From contig MKSV01000003.1 of NCBI GenBank assembly GCA_001897435.1, positions 587,250 to 651,249 of the forward strand: a stretch of 64,000 nt of DNA, given 5' to 3'. The stretch is from Acidobacteriales bacterium 59-55 (GTDB taxonomy: Bacteria > Acidobacteriota > Terriglobia > Terriglobales > Acidobacteriaceae). A model generated the notes under the pieces. The model did no database searches, had not been told where the DNA came from, and saw only the letters and a program-made list of their open reading frames with translations. Position 1 is the first letter of the stretch; every line of letters starts with the position of its first letter. The translations under genes were made by a program, and so were the position numbers. Below are positions 18,283 through 27,389 of this stretch, one piece after another.

Positions 18283-19062
18283 ATGGACTATCAACTTCAG
18301 GGCAAACTCGCCTTCGTTAATGCCGGCGCTCACGGAATCGGCGAAGCCATCGCCGACCTGCTGACCGCCGAAGGAGCGAGCGTCATCGTTGCCGACTCCG
18401 ATGCCGCCGCTCTCGATGAAAAAGCGCATCGCTGGTCCGGCGTCGTGGCGGCAAATCTCGCAACTGCCGACGGCGTGGAGCACGCAACCTCTCACGTGCT
18501 CTCCGCATTCGGTCGCGCACCCGATATCCTGATCAACAATCTCGGTGTAGGCACGGCGTCGTCCTTCGAAGAAATCTCCGATGAAGACTGGGCGCGCAGC
18601 ATTGAGATCAATCTGATGGGCTGCATCCGCACCTGCCGCATCCTGGTTCCGCGCATGGCCGAACTCGGCTCGGCATCGGTGGTCAACATGGGCTCCGATC
18701 TGGCCAAGCAGCCCGAGCCCACGCTGATGGACTATGGAGCGTGCAAGGCGGCGCTGCTCTATCTGACCAAGGCGCTGGCCACGCAGTATGCTCCGCGCGT
18801 TCGCGTCAATGCGGTGCTGCCGGGTCCGATCTGGACGAGGATGTGGACGCGCCCCGGAGGCATCGTCGATCAACTGGTCGCGAGCTATGGCGTCGACAGG
18901 GAGGCTGCGGTAAAGCGGTTTCTGGAAGAGCGGCACATGCCTCTCGGCATCGGAGAGCCGAGCGATGTAGCGAATGCGGTGGTCTTCCTCGCCTCGCCGC
19001 TGGCGAAGTTTATTACCGGTTCCAGTCTCGATATCGGAGGCACGCTGCGCGGTCTTGTGTAA
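18283..19062 (+). CDS. Short-chain dehydrogenase/reductase (SDR)
   Basis: The 259-residue NAD(P)-dependent oxidoreductase has a Rossmann glycine motif in a variant form (NAGAHGIGE rather than TGxxxGxG), NNLGVG in place of NNAG, Ser in NMGSDLA and the catalytic YGACK. The C-terminus has the FITGSSLDIGG strand common to sugar- and hydroxyacid-specific SDRs. ATG 18283 is chosen because the SDR fold starts immediately; the frame is open upstream through the VOC gene. It is likely co-transcribed with the VOC gene. Substrate unknown. Confidence 0.9.
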   Translation: MDYQLQGKLAFVNAGAHGIGEAIADLLTAEGASVIVADSDAAALDEKAHRWSGVVAANLATADGVEHATSHVLSAFGRAPDILINNLGVGTASSFEEISDEDWARSIEINLMGCIRTCRILVPRMAELGSASVVNMGSDLAKQPEPTLMDYGACKAALLYLTKALATQYAPRVRVNAVLPGPIWTRMWTRPGGIVDQLVASYGVDREAAVKRFLEERHMPLGIGEPSDVANAVVFLASPLAKFITGSSLDIGGTLRGLV

Positions 19063-19147
19063 CTGCGCCGAACGGATCATTACGCCTGAATGACTACGCC
19101 CTCTGCTGCAACTCGCGCAGAGACGGTATCTCAGGCAGCGCCATCGA

Positions 19148-19963
19148 TCAGCCCTTGAGTTGAGCCACCTTCAACAAGGCATCGAGGTAGCGATCGAAGT
19201 TCGCATCGAAGCGGCCGCTGGGAACGGAGATTCCCAGCGCGAAGCGGCCGCGAAGCCCTTCGATGGGCACCGCCATGCAGCGAAGCCCTTCATTGAACTC
19301 TTCGTTGTCGCAGGCATAGCCGCGCTCGCGGATCTGTTCGAACTCCTTCATCAGCTCTTCGCGATCCGTAATCGTCTTGCTGGTTCTTGCCGTAAGGGTA
19401 TGGTTCTCCAGATACCGCTCGCACGCCGCCGGCTCCATGAATGCCAGCAGCAACTTTCCTGATGCCCGCGCATGCGCGTGTCCGCTGTAGCCCTGAGGAA
19501 TCTCGGCAGCTCGAACCGGAGATTCACCGCGTGCTGTCGCGAGCGCGACGATCTCTCCGTTGACCCAGCCGCCCGCATAGGCGGTCTCGCCCGTGGCTGC
19601 CACAATCGCTCTTACCCGCTGAGCAAGATGTTCGGGAGTGTCTAACTGACGACGGAATCCTTCCGCGATCGAAAGCGCAGCGAGCCCCAGCACATATCGA
19701 TTGCTGTCGTTCTTTCTAATGATTCCAGTCGCGGACAACGTATGGATGAGGTGATAGGTCACCTGGCGGGAGAGGCCCACCTTCTCCATGATCTCTTTCG
19801 TCTTGAGTCCGTTGGGGCTGTCGGCAATCGCCAACAGGATCGACACGGTCCGCACCGCAGACTGGATGCGCGGCTTCGGATCGCCTTTTTCGGTCGAGGA
19901 AGCGGCCACAGCGCTCTCATCTGACGTCTCTATGGCACTTGCATGCACGCCGGTTGCCCCCAA
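19148..19963 (-). CDS. IclR-family transcriptional regulator
   Basis: The 271-residue protein has a winged HTH at about residues 33-85 (SAVRTVSILLAIADS, TKEIMEKVGLSRQVTYHLI) and the IclR effector domain (SGHAHARASGKLLLAF, YACDNEEFNEGLRCMAVPI). It ends the long minus-strand directon and is the likely controller of it or of the neighbouring VOC/SDR/enolase genes. No ATG lies before the HTH; TTG 19963 or GTG 19948 (GGGGG 8 nt upstream) must be used, so the first residues are uncertain. A 15-bp palindrome sits just upstream. Confidence 0.92.
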   Translation of the reverse strand: MGATGVHASAIETSDESAVAASSTEKGDPKPRIQSAVRTVSILLAIADSPNGLKTKEIMEKVGLSRQVTYHLIHTLSATGIIRKNDSNRYVLGLAALSIAEGFRRQLDTPEHLAQRVRAIVAATGETAYAGGWVNGEIVALATARGESPVRAAEIPQGYSGHAHARASGKLLLAFMEPAACERYLENHTLTARTSKTITDREELMKEFEQIRERGYACDNEEFNEGLRCMAVPIEGLRGRFALGISVPSGRFDANFDRYLDALLKVAQLKG

Positions 19964-19978
19964 TCCAGTATAGAGTAT

Positions 19979-19993
19979 TCGAATCTATTTCGA
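19979..19993. promoter_or_regulatory. 15-bp perfect palindrome upstream of the IclR gene
   Basis: TCGAA-TCTAT-TTCGA is a perfect 5+5+5 inverted repeat 15 nt before the predicted TTG start. IclR proteins often repress their own genes through such sites. Another inverted pair, cagtatag (19966-19973) and ctatactg (20007-20014), brackets it. Binding is inferred. Confidence 0.4.
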
Positions 19994-20101
19994 GTTGCCA
20001 ACCATCCTATACTGCCTGGCCATTGCGTATTGCTATCCTCGTGTAACTTAGCCTGCGAAGCCATGAACTCAGGCTGCGAAACTACGATTTCCGCGTGGGT
20101 C

Positions 20102-20833
20102 TTAGCTCATGTACCAGCCGCCATTGATATTGATCGTCTGCCCGGTGATGTAGCCGTTGCCCGCAAGTAACACAGCGGTATGGGAGACCTCTTCGACCGA
20201 ACCGAAGCGTCCCACAGGCAGAAGCGTCGGCTTCAGTTGTTCTTTGCTTAAAACCATATCCGTCGCAATCAGAGCGGGTGCGATGGCATTTGCCGTAATG
20301 CCCTCCTTTACCAGAAGGTTGGCATAGCTATGAGCCAGGCCAATCATGCCCGCCTTGCTGGCCGCGTAGTGCGGACCGATCACTCCACCGGTCTGCGCAG
20401 CAATGGATGACAGCATGATGAGCCTTCCCCACCTTCGCTTCCTCATGCCCGGGATCACTGCCTGAGTTACAAGAAAAGCAGAGGTAAGGTTGGCAGTGAC
20501 GACATGGTTCCAATCCTCAAGGCCCAACTGATCGAGCGGCGTGATTGGATTGATGCCTGCATTGTTGACCAGGATGTCGATCTGTCCCAGATACGTCTCT
20601 GCCTCGGTGACGAGCCGCGTTACTTCATCTTCCTTCGATACGTCTGCCTGAACGGCGATAGCTTTACGTCCGATTGCCGCAATCTGCTCGACGACCTCGT
20701 CGGCCTGCGCGCGCGCGCTCAGATAGTTGATCGCAACATCGCAGCCCGCCTCTGCGAGCGCAAGCGCGATGCCGCGACCTATGCCGCGAGAGCCTCCCGT
20801 GACCAGCGCCTTCTTTCCTGTCAGCTCTCCCAT
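20102..20833 (-). CDS. SDR family oxidoreductase, FabG-like
   Basis: The 243-residue protein is a classical SDR: TGGSRGIGRGIA (cofactor), NNAGI, Ser in MLSSIAA, YAASK catalytic pair and a GQTININGG C-terminus. GGGAGG lies 7 nt before ATG 20833. Closest in pattern to 3-oxoacyl-ACP reductase, but its place in a catabolic directon rather than with fatty-acid genes argues for a sugar or hydroxyacid substrate. It follows the ThuA-fusion gene after a terminator-like hairpin and precedes the IclR gene. Confidence 0.92.
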   Translation of the reverse strand: MGELTGKKALVTGGSRGIGRGIALALAEAGCDVAINYLSARAQADEVVEQIAAIGRKAIAVQADVSKEDEVTRLVTEAETYLGQIDILVNNAGINPITPLDQLGLEDWNHVVTANLTSAFLVTQAVIPGMRKRRWGRLIMLSSIAAQTGGVIGPHYAASKAGMIGLAHSYANLLVKEGITANAIAPALIATDMVLSKEQLKPTLLPVGRFGSVEEVSHTAVLLAGNGYITGQTININGGWYMS

Positions 20834-20906
20834 CGACCATCCTCCCGTTGCCTATCCATATTAATCGCTGCTCCCGTTGCCTATCTGTCTATGAAGTGCT
20901 GACGGG

Positions 20907-20938
20907 CAAAGCCTCCCGCTTTTTGCCGGGAGGCTTTG
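20907..20938 (-). terminator. Hairpin after the ThuA-fusion gene
   Basis: Arms caaagcctcccg (20907-20918) and cgggaggctttg (20927-20938) form a perfect 12-bp stem with an 8-nt loop, 37 nt beyond the stop codon. The minus-strand side lacks a T-run, so termination may be partial. Confidence 0.55.
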
Positions 20939-20974
20939 ACTGAGATTGATCTCCTTTGGTGCGGTTTGTTCGAT

Positions 20975-22843
20975 CTACTTGTGGGCCAGCATTGCACTCG
21001 GCGTTGTATCTGCGGGCAGATCGCCGAGAACGAACTGGATGGCGTTCTGAATCATCTCCGCCAGAGCCGGTGTCTCGAAGAGCGTTGGAGTGTGCCCGAT
21101 CGCGCAGTTGAAGACGCGGCCTGCGCCATCGCTCTTGATCCAGACCAGGCCATAGTCCTTATCGGGACGGACGTGCCAGGGGCTCAGATCCGTCTTATCC
21201 GCGTCAATGCTAATCAGCACATGCAGCTTCTCCCGCGAGTAAGGTCCGGTAGGCAGGAAGTGATAGAACTCATCCGTATAGACAAAGCCCTTTCCGCCGA
21301 GCTTCGCAGTGAGCGGGCTGGAGGCGAACTGCTTGGTCAGCGGACTGTTTGGATCGTCGATCTTCAACGTCGCCGTCTCGACCCGGTGAGGACCGGTCTG
21401 CGCGCCGATCAGATCGCCGAACTCAGGCACATCCGGCGAGGCGTAGCTCGCTCCATGCAGGCCGGCGACTCCGCCGCCTTCGCGCACAAAGCGGGACAGG
21501 CCATCCATCACCTGAGGATCGATAAAGACCGGACCGTCACCGCTGTTCAGAAACACGGCATCGTAGTCCAAGATCTTGGGATACTTCAAATTATTCAGGT
21601 CGTTATCGAAGATCGCTTCGAACGCTCCCGTGTTCTTCGCCATCCTGGCAATTGCGAAGTTCGCGTGGGCAGCGGTGTCGTGATAGTAGGCGCCGGCCGG
21701 AGCCACATCCACAATCAGCAACTTCCTTGGCTTCTTCGGAGCCACCAGAGCCTTCGCGGGCAGCGCGGCGATAATCTTGGCCTTCACATCAGCCGGAATA
21801 CGAGTGTCAGGCGTCGGCGGAATCAGGAGCGCGTCCTGTTCCACGCGATATCCCATGGCCGGGCGAACGGCCTTTTCGAAGTCCTTCGCTTCCTGCCACA
21901 AGGTGGCAAACTGGCCACCTGACATGCCCGACTGCGGAGCGGTTGCAATCCTTACCTGCCAGGGATCGACATCAAGCGCGATGAACAAGGGCTTCGTTCC
22001 GCTATAAGGACGGCCGCAGTTGACGCACTTGTCGGGCTGCTCCACAGGCGCGGGCTCTTGCCGTGCAATCTCGAACAGAAATTTTTGTAGGCCCGCAACA
22101 CCCGTTCCCAGGCGAACATCGCGACCGTTGCTGCCGAGCGCATTGCGATCTCGCACATTGACCGCCATTAGTCGGCCCTTCAACTGCGCCAGCCCTTCAA
22201 TCGGCCGGATTCCCTGCTCGATCCACTTGGCCAGGTCGGCGCTGACGCCGATGTGCGGACTCAGGCTGTCGATCGAACTCATCAACGCCTTCGGATCGCC
22301 CGGGCTCTCGATGGCCACGTTGATGCCGTTTTGCGTTGCGAGCTTATCCAGCGCGGAGAGCGACGAGGGAGCGGCGCTGGTCACGATGGTATCGACGCCA
22401 AGTTCCTTCGCAAAGGCGAACAGCTTGCTGGCTGAAGCGTCGTCGGATGGAATGCTATCGACGTGATAAGCGGGCATCTTCAAGCGCAGTTCGGCCAGCC
22501 GAGCTTTGACCACGGCAATCTCTGCCGACGTCAGATTGGCGTCCAGATTTTTGTCGATCTCCGGGCTCACCTTCTGAGTGCTCTCGCCCTCGATGCTTGC
22601 GAGGCCCAGGGCATCGGTCAATGCCGCCGCCTCGGAGAAGGTGAGTGAGCGAAAGACAGTCGAGGCGACGCCCACTCGCCAGCCGAGTAGATGATCGACC
22701 GAGACACGAATCTGCGAAGAATCCGGCCGTACCGATTTCGTTCCAGCTCGTTTGGCCTGAGCAGCCGCTACGCTGGCCGCTTGAAAAGACATCACCGCCA
22801 ACGCCATTGTTGCAACAACCGTGAGGTTTCTGTTCTTCGTCAT
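20975..22843 (-). CDS. Secreted fusion: TIM-barrel isomerase/epimerase domain plus ThuA-like domain
   Basis: The 622-residue protein has a signal peptide (ATMALAVMSFQAASVAAAQA). Residues about 40-330 resemble the sugar-phosphate isomerase/AP-endonuclease-2 TIM barrel (VDTIVTSAAPSS, NVAIESPGDP, GVSADLAKWI). A linker with a lone CVNCG motif follows. Residues about 395-600 are a ThuA-like domain (KLLIVDVAPAGAYYHD, GGGVAGLHGASYA, DEFYHFLP, GRVFNCAIGHT), a class-I-amidotransferase-like fold linked to 3-keto-sugar metabolism in rhizobia (ThuA). Both domains suggest carbohydrate chemistry in the periplasm. Export of such a fusion is unusual. It lies between two SDR genes in the directon. Confidence 0.8.
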   Translation of the reverse strand: MTKNRNLTVVATMALAVMSFQAASVAAAQAKRAGTKSVRPDSSQIRVSVDHLLGWRVGVASTVFRSLTFSEAAALTDALGLASIEGESTQKVSPEIDKNLDANLTSAEIAVVKARLAELRLKMPAYHVDSIPSDDASASKLFAFAKELGVDTIVTSAAPSSLSALDKLATQNGINVAIESPGDPKALMSSIDSLSPHIGVSADLAKWIEQGIRPIEGLAQLKGRLMAVNVRDRNALGSNGRDVRLGTGVAGLQKFLFEIARQEPAPVEQPDKCVNCGRPYSGTKPLFIALDVDPWQVRIATAPQSGMSGGQFATLWQEAKDFEKAVRPAMGYRVEQDALLIPPTPDTRIPADVKAKIIAALPAKALVAPKKPRKLLIVDVAPAGAYYHDTAAHANFAIARMAKNTGAFEAIFDNDLNNLKYPKILDYDAVFLNSGDGPVFIDPQVMDGLSRFVREGGGVAGLHGASYASPDVPEFGDLIGAQTGPHRVETATLKIDDPNSPLTKQFASSPLTAKLGGKGFVYTDEFYHFLPTGPYSREKLHVLISIDADKTDLSPWHVRPDKDYGLVWIKSDGAGRVFNCAIGHTPTLFETPALAEMIQNAIQFVLGDLPADTTPSAMLAHK

Positions 22844-22933
22844 GTGATTGATACCTCTCTAAGTAACTGGGCTATAAGAGCAATTTCTTTCAAAACACTT
22901 TTAGATCGGAGGAGCGCGTCGAGTTACAAACGA

Positions 22934-23692
22934 TTATTTGAAGACCCATCCACCATCGACGTGGATCGACTGGCCCGTCAGATAACTGGCCTCGTCCGAA
23001 GCAAAGAATGCGGCCACCGTTCCAATCTCCCGGGGCTCGCCGGGGCGTCCGGTGGAGATCTGCTTCAGAATCTCCGGAAGAATCTCCGGGCTGTTCAGAA
23101 TCCACTCCGTCATACTGGTGGCGATAAAGCCGGGGTGAACGCAGTTAACGCGAATTCCCAATGGCGTCATCTCGGCGGAGACGTTGCGCGTGAGCGCCTC
23201 CAGCCCAAGCTTCGCCGGCGCATAGTGAGTGCGACCCGCAATGATCTTTGCAGCCTGTACCGAGCCGATATTCACGATGCTGGCCTTGCGGCCTTCGGCG
23301 ACAACCCGTTTGCAAAAGGTCTGCGAACAGAGCCACGGCCCGCGCAGGTCTACATCAGTGACACGAGTCCACTGCTCGTCTTTCAGTTCCAGGAAAGGAA
23401 CGATGGTTTCGATGCCGGCGTTGTTCACCAGGATATCCACATGGCCGAACTCGCTCCAAGCCTCCTCGAACATCGTCTCCACCTCTGCACGCTTCGACAC
23501 GTCTGCCTGAAAGGCCTTCGACCGGCGACCCTTTGAGCGTATCCACTGGACCACGCCGTCGACTTCCGGAGCAGTAATGTCGATATCGTTCACCACAACA
23601 TCGGCGCCCTCCTCTGCAAAGACCTCGGCGATTCCGCGGCCTATACCCCGGCCGCCACCAGTGATCAGAGCGACTTTCCCCTCAAGCTTCAT
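22934..23692 (-). CDS. SDR family oxidoreductase
   Basis: The 252-residue cytosolic SDR starts at ATG 23692 with GGAG 9 nt upstream; the frame is open for 34 codons before it but without similarity. Motifs: TGGGRGIGRGIAE, NNAGIE, IVNIGSVQ and a catalytic YAPAK (H-Y-A-P-A-K), and GQSIHVDGGW at the end. An Asp after the second strand (VVVNDID) suggests NAD rather than NADP. It follows the quinoprotein gene and may oxidise a sugar or sugar acid in the same route. Confidence 0.92.
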   Translation of the reverse strand: MKLEGKVALITGGGRGIGRGIAEVFAEEGADVVVNDIDITAPEVDGVVQWIRSKGRRSKAFQADVSKRAEVETMFEEAWSEFGHVDILVNNAGIETIVPFLELKDEQWTRVTDVDLRGPWLCSQTFCKRVVAEGRKASIVNIGSVQAAKIIAGRTHYAPAKLGLEALTRNVSAEMTPLGIRVNCVHPGFIATSMTEWILNSPEILPEILKQISTGRPGEPREIGTVAAFFASDEASYLTGQSIHVDGGWVFK

Positions 23693-23816
23693 CAATGCGA
23701 CTCCATGCGAACATTCAGGTTCCTTCAGCAGTGATTTATGCAAGCCAGCCAAGTGGAATGGATGGCTCGAAGATCGAGCCTGTTCGATATGCAAACAGGC
23801 TCGATAGGTTTCTGCG

Positions 23817-26042
23817 CTATCTCTGAGACTTCGCTACATTCTGCGGCAACGCGAAGACATAGTAGCCTTGCGAGCCCGGCTTTGCCGGGTCATGCGAGAG
23901 TGTCTTCTTCCGATTGCCCTCCGTCGCATAGAAGGCGATATATTGCCGCCCTCCCACTTCGTAGACGGCGGGGATCCCATCCGGGTTCGCGTCCAGCTTC
24001 GTCTCCCAGATCGTCTTTCCCGTGTCCTTGTCGAGGACCTGGATCATACGATCGGCGCTACTGGCAATAATCAGCAGCCCTCCGGCCGTAGCTACAGGAC
24101 CGTTTCTATTGGGGAGCGAGCTTCCCGTATCTACGATGCCCACCTCCGCCAAACCGGGAGTCGTTCCAATCGGCCTGCGCCACTTGATGGATCCATCGTT
24201 CAGGTCATAAGCAACGATGGACGACCATGGCGGACTGAACGCCGGGAGGCTATTCTCGGCGCGGAAGATATTGCCGAACGGACCATAGAAGCGAGTCTGA
24301 CCCGGCGGCGGCGCAAACACCGCGGAAGCCTTCTGAGTCGGCTTCTTCTCCGGTGCCGCTTCTCCAGCCGCGGGATTCTTGAGGTACGCTGCCAGAGCTT
24401 CTACGTCCGCCGGTTTCAGCGCCGTCTCGGAGAACGCCGGCATCTCTCCGTTTCCGCTTCGCAGAACGGTGGTGAAGCGAGCGAAATCGATGCTCGCCGG
24501 ATAGGTGATGCGATCGCGATTCGGTCCATGGCAGCCGATGCAGGTCTTCGAATAGAGCGCATAGCCTCGCTGTTCGAGCGGGCTTGCGGCCGCCGCGTTC
24601 GCACGCACGGGCTGCGTTTGGGTCATGGCATGAATGGTCGGCAGATCGTATGCCTTCACATACATCATCCCGGTGGTTGGATCGGCCGCGGTGCTGCCCT
24701 GATTGGCTCCGCCCATCTCGCCCGGTGCCGAGATCTGGTTGCCCTTGACAGTGACCGGAGTAAAGATGCCCTCGCTCTTCGCATTCGCGACGATGTCGTG
24801 GATACGCGCCTTCTCAGTCGGGCTCAGATACGGATTGACATCGTTCACCGTAAATATCTGCCGCGAGAAAGGCTTCGGGTAGGTAGGAAAAGGCTGCGTC
24901 GGCCACGACTCTTCGTCCGGCATATCGGACTTCGGAACGGGCCGCTCTTCAATGGGCCACAGCGGCTTGCCGGTGACGCGATCGAAGACATAGAGGAAGC
25001 CTGTCTTTCCGGCCAGCGCCACGGCGTCCACCATCTTGCCGTCATGGCGAATGGTCAACAGTTTCGGCGCGGCTGTCGGGTCATAGTCCCACAGGTCGTG
25101 ATGCACAATCTGGTAGTGCCACAGGCGCTTTCCCGTACGCGCATCGAGAGCCAGCAGAGTGTTGCCGAAAAGATCCGCCCCCTTGCGGTCCGCGCCATAG
25201 AGATCGTACGTAGGCGAGCCGATCGGGAAGTACGCGATGCCGCGTTTCACATCCAGCGAGATCTCGCCCCAGGTATTGTTGCCGCCGATGTACTTCCATG
25301 CATCGGGAGGCATCGTGTCATAGCCGAACTCGCCGGGATGCGGAACCGTGTGGAAGGTCCATACGATCTTTCCGGTGTGAACATCGTAAGCGCGCAGATC
25401 TCCCGGAGGCGAGTTGTACATCTCTCCCGGAGCCGATCCGAGGATGATGAGGTTCTCAAAGACACGCCCCGGGGTGCCGTTCTGAATATCGCCGATCGTG
25501 GCAGGATCTCTTCCAACACCCTCCCGCAGATTCACGCGGCCGTTCGTGCCGAACGAAAGGATCGGCTTGCCGGTCTTCGCATCGAGTTCCTGCATGTAGC
25601 TGTCGACAGCGAAGATCAGCCGCTGATCCTTGCCGTCCTGCGACGACCAGAAGTTGAAGCCGCGATTGGTCGGCTGGCCCTCGCTATTGGCATGGGCCCA
25701 TATCTGCTTGCCCGTGGCGGCATCGAGCGCATAGATTCCCATGTCCTTCCCGACGACGTACATCACGTTGTCGACAACGAGCGGATTGAAGGAGAAACGT
25801 CCCACCGGTCCCGGTGCCGGCACGAACCACGCCTGCTTGAGCTGATCCACATTGCTCTTGTTGATCTGCTTAAGCGACGAGTACTGCATGGAGTCCGGGG
25901 AGCCGCCATAATCGCTCCAGGAAGAATAAGCTGCCCCCTGCGAATTTGCGGGAGTCTTCTCCGCCGTCAAGACAACAGCCAGTACCGCCAATCCCATCAC
26001 CAGGCAAAGCTGAGGCAGCAAACGTGCATTCCTCTTAGACAT
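23817..26042 (-). CDS. PQQ-dependent dehydrogenase (quinoprotein) with internal cytochrome c domain
   Basis: The 741-residue exported propeller enzyme oxidises an alcohol or sugar in the periplasm and passes electrons to its own haem. ATG 26042 has AGGAG about 10 nt upstream and is followed by a signal sequence (LCLVMGLAVLAVVLTA). Trp-type repeats (AATGKQIWAH, ARTGKRLWHY, KDTGKTIWET) mark the propeller; HHDLWDYD carries the likely catalytic Asp. The haem site CIGCH (C501, C504, H505) with the axial Met in GEMPAF (about 534) is inserted between propeller blades rather than fused at an end. It lies 30 nt after the TIM-barrel isomerase gene. Confidence 0.93.
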   Translation of the reverse strand: MSKRNARLLPQLCLVMGLAVLAVVLTAEKTPANSQGAAYSSWSDYGGSPDSMQYSSLKQINKSNVDQLKQAWFVPAPGPVGRFSFNPLVVDNVMYVVGKDMGIYALDAATGKQIWAHANSEGQPTNRGFNFWSSQDGKDQRLIFAVDSYMQELDAKTGKPILSFGTNGRVNLREGVGRDPATIGDIQNGTPGRVFENLIILGSAPGEMYNSPPGDLRAYDVHTGKIVWTFHTVPHPGEFGYDTMPPDAWKYIGGNNTWGEISLDVKRGIAYFPIGSPTYDLYGADRKGADLFGNTLLALDARTGKRLWHYQIVHHDLWDYDPTAAPKLLTIRHDGKMVDAVALAGKTGFLYVFDRVTGKPLWPIEERPVPKSDMPDEESWPTQPFPTYPKPFSRQIFTVNDVNPYLSPTEKARIHDIVANAKSEGIFTPVTVKGNQISAPGEMGGANQGSTAADPTTGMMYVKAYDLPTIHAMTQTQPVRANAAAASPLEQRGYALYSKTCIGCHGPNRDRITYPASIDFARFTTVLRSGNGEMPAFSETALKPADVEALAAYLKNPAAGEAAPEKKPTQKASAVFAPPPGQTRFYGPFGNIFRAENSLPAFSPPWSSIVAYDLNDGSIKWRRPIGTTPGLAEVGIVDTGSSLPNRNGPVATAGGLLIIASSADRMIQVLDKDTGKTIWETKLDANPDGIPAVYEVGGRQYIAFYATEGNRKKTLSHDPAKPGSQGYYVFALPQNVAKSQR

Positions 26043-26072
26043 ACGTATCTCTCTCCTGTCTTCCCGCAAGCG

Positions 26073-27014
26073 TCACGCTTTGAACTTGTATCCGAGCTTC
26101 TCCAGATAGGCCTTGGTGATCTTCACGGTCTCGAGCGGCGTCATCGGCTCGTTCTTCGACGCATCCAGTTCGACCATGATGCTCGGTTTCTGGCCACCGC
26201 TCTCGCACATATCGAGGATGCCCTTGATATCGACGACTCCCATGCCCAGCGGACAGTAGCCGACATAAGCATCCCAGCCCTTGTAGTCCTTCAGGTGCAT
26301 GTGCGTGACCAGCGGCAGAAAATCCTTTACCACCTGGGCCGCGTCCGCTCCGCCCTTCTGGAGTTGGCCGACATCCGGGGCGAACTTCAGATTGGCGGTG
26401 TTCACCGAGTTCATCACCGCATAGGTCTCGTCGCGCGTCTCGACACAGGTGCCCGTATGTTGATGGAAGCCGGTCTTCAGACCGAGATCAACAACGGCAG
26501 CAGAGTAGTCGTTAAGCGCGGAGACGATGTCCGCTTGATGCTCCTTGAAGTTGTAGGTGTCGCGCTTCACGCCATTCGGCGCCAGCACAATATAGGTTCC
26601 CTTGAACTTTTGAACGATCTTGGATAAACGGATGACGCGATCAATCTCCTCTTTCCGCTTGGAAGGATCGAGCAGGTTCGGCGTGATGTAACACGACTGC
26701 AGCGGGACAGGATACTTCTTCATCAGCGGAACCAGCTCTCCCTTTTGATCCCAATAGTCCAGGACCTCGGGGAAGGTCTCGTAGGACCAGAACCCCTCTG
26801 CCGAAATATCCTTCAAGGCCGCATCCAGCGTGGCCGCGGCTTCGGGGCGAGGGAAGGTTCCCCACGTAATGCAGGTATGACCGATCTTCAACTTCCTGGT
26901 TGGCTTCATAGAACCTTTCTTTGCAAAGGCGGTTCCCAGGCCAGGGACCGCCAGCGCACCTGCGCCAAGGGCCATTGTTTTGAGAAAGTCACGGCGTGCG
27001 ATTCTTGCGTTCAT
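26073..27014 (-). CDS. Tat-exported sugar isomerase/epimerase (xylose-isomerase-like TIM barrel)
   Basis: The 313-residue protein has a Tat signal (ARRDFLKTMALGAGALAV) and then a TIM-barrel of the sugar-phosphate isomerase/epimerase family (KIGHTCITWGTF; metal-site candidates TGFHQHTGTCVE, FAPDVGQLQKGG, THMHLKDYKG, IMVELDAS). The Glu/Asp/His/Glu set needed for a divalent metal is visible. ATG 27014 has GGAG 7 nt upstream. Relatives include IolE/IolH-like and hydroxypyruvate-isomerase-like enzymes; the twin-Arg signal places this one in the periplasm, where free sugars or keto sugars are its likely substrates. Confidence 0.88.
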   Translation of the reverse strand: MNARIARRDFLKTMALGAGALAVPGLGTAFAKKGSMKPTRKLKIGHTCITWGTFPRPEAAATLDAALKDISAEGFWSYETFPEVLDYWDQKGELVPLMKKYPVPLQSCYITPNLLDPSKRKEEIDRVIRLSKIVQKFKGTYIVLAPNGVKRDTYNFKEHQADIVSALNDYSAAVVDLGLKTGFHQHTGTCVETRDETYAVMNSVNTANLKFAPDVGQLQKGGADAAQVVKDFLPLVTHMHLKDYKGWDAYVGYCPLGMGVVDIKGILDMCESGGQKPSIMVELDASKNEPMTPLETVKITKAYLEKLGYKFKA

Positions 27015-27066
27015 GGTTAACTCCTTCGTTTCGGTCGTTCTCACTCTCGTTTTCTGAGAAGCAGCA

Positions 27067-27348
27067 TCAGCCAGGTCCAAAGCCGATGTAGGGCTTCAAA
27101 GGGATCAGCGAGGACTCAACAATCCCCGCCCTGGTAAAGGGCAGCGTCTTCAACATCTCCAGCACTTCGTCCACGCTTCCGGCCTCCCACAGGATGCAGA
27201 CTCCCGGCGTATCCGCGCGATGCCAAAGCTGACGAATAGCTCCCTCGGCGTAAAGCTCGCGAGCACGCAGCACCTCCGCCTCGACCAGCAGAGCGTACTG
27301 GTCCTGCGTGAAGCTATCCTGCGGCCGCGATATGGATATGAACTGCAT
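27067..27348 (-). CDS. Small muconolactone-isomerase-like (dimeric alpha/beta barrel) protein
   Basis: The 93-residue protein (MQFISISRPQDSF..., LRARELYAEGAIRQLWHR, GVCILWEAGSVDEVLEMLKT) has the ferredoxin-like pattern of muconolactone delta-isomerase and YciI-type proteins, and its layout parallels the second copy at 28948-29253. ATG 27348. No catalytic residue can be fixed. It lies between the cyclase and TIM-isomerase genes, with gaps of 41 and 52 nt, so it is part of the same operon. It could isomerise a lactone or enol intermediate. Confidence 0.75.
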   Translation of the reverse strand: MQFISISRPQDSFTQDQYALLVEAEVLRARELYAEGAIRQLWHRADTPGVCILWEAGSVDEVLEMLKTLPFTRAGIVESSLIPLKPYIGFGPG

Positions 27349-27389
27349 CCTGGCTTCTACTTACTCCTACGTCTTCCGCTTCGTCTTCT

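Noticed and set aside
23868..26627. A 919-codon open frame on the plus strand
   Set aside because: It is antisense to the quinoprotein and isomerase genes, is Arg/His-rich with no domain pattern, and arises from GC-rich third-position bias.
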